A program made the translations under genes and the position numbers. This document shows positions 6,764-8,465 of a stretch of 8,465 nucleotides of DNA, piece by piece (positions within the stretch are counted from its first letter, which is position 1; every line of letters starts with the position of its first letter). Source of the DNA: Francisellaceae bacterium. Its GTDB lineage: Bacteria; Pseudomonadota; Gammaproteobacteria; Berkiellales; Berkiellaceae. Under the pieces are notes generated by a model, which saw only the letters and a program-made list of their open reading frames with translations, was not told where the DNA came from and made no database searches. The stretch spans positions 1 to 8,465 of the forward strand of contig JAHFQG010000008.1 in assembly GCA_023266415.1 (NCBI GenBank), given 5' to 3'.

Positions 6764-6804
6764 GTGGATAAGCTGTGGGTATCTTGTGTATAAACTGTGA
6801 GTTA
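6763..6804 (-). promoter_or_regulatory. Four DnaA-box-like sites on an 11-bp pitch upstream of nrdAB
   Basis: Read on the coding strand the sites are TAACTCACA (6796-6804), TTATACACA (6785-6793), ATACCCACA (6774-6782) and TTATCCACT (6763-6771). Against the DnaA consensus TTATNCACA they match 7/9, 9/9, 7/9 and 8/9 (counting N as a match). Start-to-start spacing is 11 bp in every case, so all would face the same side of the helix. In E. coli, DnaA is known to bind boxes upstream of nrdA and influence its transcription. The functional role here is inferred. Confidence 0.6.
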
Positions 6805-6868
6805 AATTATTTAACGGAATCTTCATCAAACTAGGTGTGTTTTTGTGGCGGAAAGCTATAAAGCTGAA

Positions 6869-7117
6869 TTATTTTTTTTTGAAAACTTTCACAATCCAGT
6901 AGTCTCGCAAGGGTAGTTTTGCAAATTGTGCCCCCCGAGTGTAAGTTACTAAAGCCCCAAACAAAGAGCTTTCAATCAATCTTGCGCCCATTTGACCTTG
7001 AAACAAAGGGCCTGTTCTTAAAAAGAACCATTTGAAGAAAAACCATGTGGTTGTACCTAAGAAGAAGTAAATAAACAACTTAAAGTAGTATATTTTTGGG
7101 CTGACTATATTTGACAT
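6869..7117 (-). CDS. Small hypothetical membrane protein, 82 residues
   Basis: I do not recognise this protein. It starts MSNIVSPKIYYFKLF and has an aromatic, strongly hydrophobic stretch at about residues 10-33 (IYYFKLFIYFFLG, TTTWFFFKWFFL) that probably spans the membrane. A second, milder hydrophobic stretch lies at about 46-60, and the end is basic (VFKKK). The in-frame ATG at 7192 lies inside a repeat of the neighbouring mobile-like element, so the ATG at 7117 is more credible; GAGTG just before it is a weak ribosome site. The gene begins 22 bp from the inverted-repeat element. The last codons run through nine A. It could still be a chance frame; length and composition suggest a real small gene at moderate confidence. 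Confidence 0.5.
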   Translation of the reverse strand: MSNIVSPKIYYFKLFIYFFLGTTTWFFFKWFFLRTGPLFQGQMGARLIESSLFGALVTYTRGAQFAKLPLRDYWIVKVFKKK

Positions 7118-7172
7118 TTTCACTCTATAGATTATCTTGGCCTTGTTGCATGAATCAGGCATTCTGGATGTC

Positions 7173-7196
7173 ATGCCAGTGAAAACTGGCATCCAG
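7173..7196 (+). repeat. REP-like hairpin unit within the 205-bp element
   Basis: ATGCCAGT-GAAA-ACTGGCAT followed by CCAG and preceded by GTC. The 8-bp stem is perfect. Compared with the 749-927 units, arm positions three and eight differ on both sides in a compensating way, so pairing is kept. Confidence 0.85.
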
Positions 7197-7221
7197 TTGC
7201 CCGTAGTATATATTTTGTTAA

Positions 7222-7312
7222 GTCATCCCAAGCGTAGCCCGTCATCCCGAGCGTAGCGAGGGATCTCCCTCTATGCCACTCTTAGGAGATCCCTCACAAT
7301 GTTCGGGATGAC
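7222..7312 (+). repeat. Tandem 19-mer and long 28-bp-arm hairpin
   Basis: Two 19-bp copies lie end to end: GTCATCCCAAGCGTAGCCC (7222-7240) and GTCATCCCGAGCGTAGCGA (7241-7259). The second starts a long hairpin whose arms are 7241-7268 and 7285-7312 with a 16-base loop: 10 bp (GTCATCCCGA) and 11 bp (GAGGGATCTCC) pair perfectly, and the seven bases between them form three normal pairs, two G-U pairs in a plus-strand transcript, and two mismatches. It resembles the widespread GTCATCCCGAGCGTAGCGAG intergenic repeat. In the minus direction it follows tetR and may protect its mRNA end; no U-run follows. Confidence 0.8.
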
Positions 7313-7348
7313 GTGGAAACATGGCCATTCATGCAACAAGGCCGATTA

Positions 7349-7909
7349 TTATTGAGCAATTACCCAATCGGTCAGAAATTGACCTTGGCGTGCTAATACA
7401 TCGTTGTCTTTCAAGGAAACGCCTAAAAGGGTCATGCCTTGCAAGCCAGCCACCAAATGAATGGCCAATGTTTTAGAGCGTTCGCCTTTGCCCATTGCTT
7501 TAAATTGAGCTTCTACCCAAGAAATAATTTCGTTCATCAAATCACTGGCACCCATACCAATTTCGCCTTCTTGTTTGCCTAATTCTTGACAAAGGCTGCC
7601 TAAAGAATCGCCTGATGCGAAAGATTCGTTAGAAGTGTTGGTAGTATGACGAATGAATTGGCTTAAGCGTACTTTTGGATCAACGGCTTGGTCAAACCCT
7701 GCAAACAACGCTTTTAAATGATTGCGACGGTAATCAATCACCGCCATGATAATGGATTCTTTCGATTTAAAGTAATAATACACATTACCTAAAGGAACAT
7801 CGGCCAATTGGGCAATATTAGCCAAAGTGGAGACATTCACCCCTTGGGTATGAAACAGTTTGTCTGCCGCTTGAATTAAACGGATTTTTTTATCGTTGCG
7901 TTTTGCCAT
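7349..7909 (-). CDS. TetR/AcrR-family transcriptional regulator
   Basis: This 186-residue protein has the normal TetR length. Residues 1-55 form the DNA-binding three-helix domain: MAKRNDKKIRLIQAADKLF, then the helix-turn-helix at about 28-47 with LANIAQLADVPLGNVYYYF, and FKSKESI after it. The rest is the ligand-binding and dimerising domain; a GDSLGSLCQEL segment at 100-110 occupies the place where many relatives have a GCPxGSL turn. The ligand is unknown. I place the start at ATG 7909 because AAAGGGGA lies six bases upstream; an in-frame ATG at 7936 has no such site. A strong promoter lies 54 bp upstream, overlapped by an inverted repeat that may be its own operator. No efflux pump or oxidoreductase target is visible next to it. 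The stop codon touches the putative target duplication of the 205-bp element. Confidence 0.92.
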   Translation of the reverse strand: MAKRNDKKIRLIQAADKLFHTQGVNVSTLANIAQLADVPLGNVYYYFKSKESIIMAVIDYRRNHLKALFAGFDQAVDPKVRLSQFIRHTTNTSNESFASGDSLGSLCQELGKQEGEIGMGASDLMNEIISWVEAQFKAMGKGERSKTLAIHLVAGLQGMTLLGVSLKDNDVLARQGQFLTDWVIAQ

Positions 7910-7962
7910 GATGGTCCCCTTTACGTGTAACTGCAAATAAAATAAGGTCTGCTTAGGGGGCC

Positions 7963-7991
7963 ATTATACGATGTTTCTTCATATAGTTCAA
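7963..7991 (-). promoter_or_regulatory. Sigma70 promoter of the tetR-family gene
   Basis: On the minus strand, TTGAAC (7986-7991) as -35 and a perfect TATAAT (7963-7968) as -10 are separated by exactly 17 bp. Transcription would start near 7956, giving a leader of about 47 bases that includes the ribosome site used by ATG 7909. Confidence 0.75.
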
Positions 7992-8001
7992 CAGTTAACT
8001 A
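7984..8001. promoter_or_regulatory. Candidate operator overlapping the tetR-gene promoter
   Basis: TAGTTCA (7984-7990) and TTAACTA (7995-8001) form an inverted repeat with a 4-base centre, six of seven positions pairing. It covers the -35 element. TetR-family proteins commonly bind such palindromes to repress their own gene; that role is inferred from position alone. Confidence 0.35.
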
Positions 8002-8049
8002 AGGTTATTTTAATAGCTTACTTTTTGCTGCCATGCCGTGAGCCTTCAG

Positions 8050-8145
8050 CCCCAGCGAAGGCTGGGGGAAAGCTGGTATCCAGCATTGTCATACCAGCGA
8101 AAGCTGGTATCCAGCATTGTCATACCAGCGAAAGCTGGTATCCAG
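8050..8145 (+). repeat. REP-like hairpin cluster between the aminotransferase and tetR genes
   Basis: Two complete units start at 8091 and 8122, again exactly 31 bp apart, with core ATACCAGC-GAAA-GCTGGTAT and CCAG after it; the linker is CATTGTC. Before them is a fused unit: a complete stem CCCCAGC-GAAG-GCTGGGG (8050-8067) runs straight into a half unit AAAGCTGGTATCCAG (8069-8083). This looks like a deletion between two neighbouring units that removed the left arm of the second. Confidence 0.9.
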
Positions 8146-8159
8146 TCCGACTGTATTAG

Positions 8160-8187
8160 ACTGGACCCCAGTTTTCACTGGGGTGAC
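8160..8187 (-). repeat. REP-like hairpin unit in inverse orientation
   Basis: ACCCCAGT-TTTC-ACTGGGGT at 8165-8184, flanked by CTGG and GAC, is the same repeat family read on the minus strand. The 8-bp stem is perfect. It starts five bases beyond the aminotransferase stop and is in a position to protect or end that transcript, although no U-run follows. Confidence 0.82.
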
Positions 8188-8191
8188 AACT

Positions 8192-8465
8192 TCAGCCCAA
8201 AACGCCCTGTATTCTTTCCACCATTAACCCAATTTGCCCCTCCGTCACAATAAAGGGGGGTAAAAGCCGAATGATTTGATCAGCAATCACATTCACCAAT
8301 ATCCCCGCTTTGGCCATTTTGGCCGCTAAATGAGGGACAGGCGCTTTAAGCTCTATTCCCACCAATAACCCCTTCCCCCGTATTTCTTGAATAGCGGGAC
8401 AGTCTAAAGCGTGTAAGGCCTCTAAAAGTTGTTGGCCTTTTTGAGCCACTTGAGCAGGTAAGTTT
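8192..8465 (-). CDS. argD: Class III aminotransferase, acetylornithine/ornithine type, C-terminal 90 residues (5' end outside window)
   Basis: The frame is open from the window edge to TGA at 8192-8194. These pyridoxal-phosphate enzymes move the delta-amino group between N-acetylornithine or ornithine and 2-oxoglutarate, in arginine synthesis or breakdown. The visible tail has the family layout: an amphipathic helix (AQVAQKGQQLLEALHAL), the EIRGKGLLVGIEL strand-turn, then AAKMAKAGILVNVIADQIIR with LLPPFIVTEGQI, and a final helix. The catalytic lysine and cofactor site lie outside the window. The tail fits ArgD best (ILVNV, IRLLPP), but ornithine aminotransferase or succinylornithine aminotransferase cannot be excluded, so the gene symbol is tentative. 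There is no ATG in the visible part; GTG at 8449 is internal. Confidence 0.88.
   Translation of the reverse strand, partial: NLPAQVAQKGQQLLEALHALDCPAIQEIRGKGLLVGIELKAPVPHLAAKMAKAGILVNVIADQIIRLLPPFIVTEGQIGLMVERIQGVLG

Larger units (their letters stand above)
7139..7343. mobile_element. Putative non-autonomous (MITE-like) insertion with 17-bp terminal inverted repeats, IS5/IS903-like ends
   Basis: GGCCTTGTTGCATGAAT at 7139-7155 is perfectly inverted at 7327-7343, enclosing 171 bp without a gene. The end resembles the IS903-group (IS5 family) terminus GGCTTTGTTGAATAAATC as I remember it. Those elements make 9-bp target duplications; the 9 bp on each side here are GATTATCTT (7130-7138) and GATTATTAT (7344-7352), identical at seven of nine. 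The inside holds one REP-like hairpin (7173-7196), a tandem 19-mer and a long hairpin (7241-7312). The right end falls immediately after the tetR stop codon in its transcription direction. Confidence 0.6.

Noticed and set aside
6703..6790. NrdR boxes upstream of nrdA
   Set aside because: Best alignments to the 16-bp NrdR palindrome matched only about half the positions and no pair with the usual spacing was found.
7118..7192. Upstream start at 7192 for the small membrane protein
   Set aside because: The added residues are encoded by the REP-like hairpin and the inverted-repeat end of the inserted element, so they are unlikely to belong to the gene.
7971..8253. Two short plus-strand frames over the 8050-8184 repeats
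   Set aside because: Both are repeat translations, overlap the aminotransferase end on the other strand, and have no ribosome site or family features.

Overview
The window looks like a chromosomal piece of a gammaproteobacterium of moderate to low G+C, possibly Legionellales-like. That placement is inferred from three things: a Pseudomonas/Legionella-type class Ia ribonucleotide reductase whose large subunit carries duplicated N-terminal ATP-cone sequence, many short hairpin (REP-like) repeats built around CCAG/CTGG, and an unrecognised lysine/glutamate-rich protein whose tail resembles a Dot/Icm secretion signal. Every gene I can support lies on the minus strand, so the biological order runs from high to low coordinates.

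In that order the window holds: the C-terminal end of an acetylornithine/ornithine-type aminotransferase (8192-8465, cut by the window edge); a cluster of REP-like hairpins; a TetR/AcrR-family regulator with a good sigma70 promoter (7349-7909); a 205-bp element bounded by 17-bp inverted repeats that looks like a non-autonomous IS5/IS903-type insertion (7139-7343); a small putative membrane protein (6869-7117); a regulatory region with four DnaA-box-like sites on an exact 11-bp pitch; nrdA, broken by a single-base frameshift just before its catalytic Asn-x-Cys-x-Glu motif (3857-6645); nrdB, intact (2719-3813); a 501-residue protein of unknown function (1093-2598); a 381-bp non-coding stretch with six tandem 31-bp repeats and two GC-rich hairpins (712-1092); and the first 237 codons of a fused two-domain ABC permease of the NitT/TauT type (1-711, cut by the window edge).

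The functional core is nrdAB, which makes deoxyribonucleotides for DNA synthesis. NrdB keeps every iron ligand and the radical tyrosine. NrdA keeps every catalytic residue, but they are split over two frames, so the lesion is either a sequence error or a very recent and severe mutation. The DnaA-box-like sites upstream suggest coupling of dNTP supply to replication initiation, as in E. coli.

I see no CRISPR array, tRNA, rRNA, phage module or defence system. The most unusual content is the repeat biology (hairpins with compensatory base changes, the MITE-like element, and an in-frame hexanucleotide tract in the unknown gene) and the nrd regulatory region.
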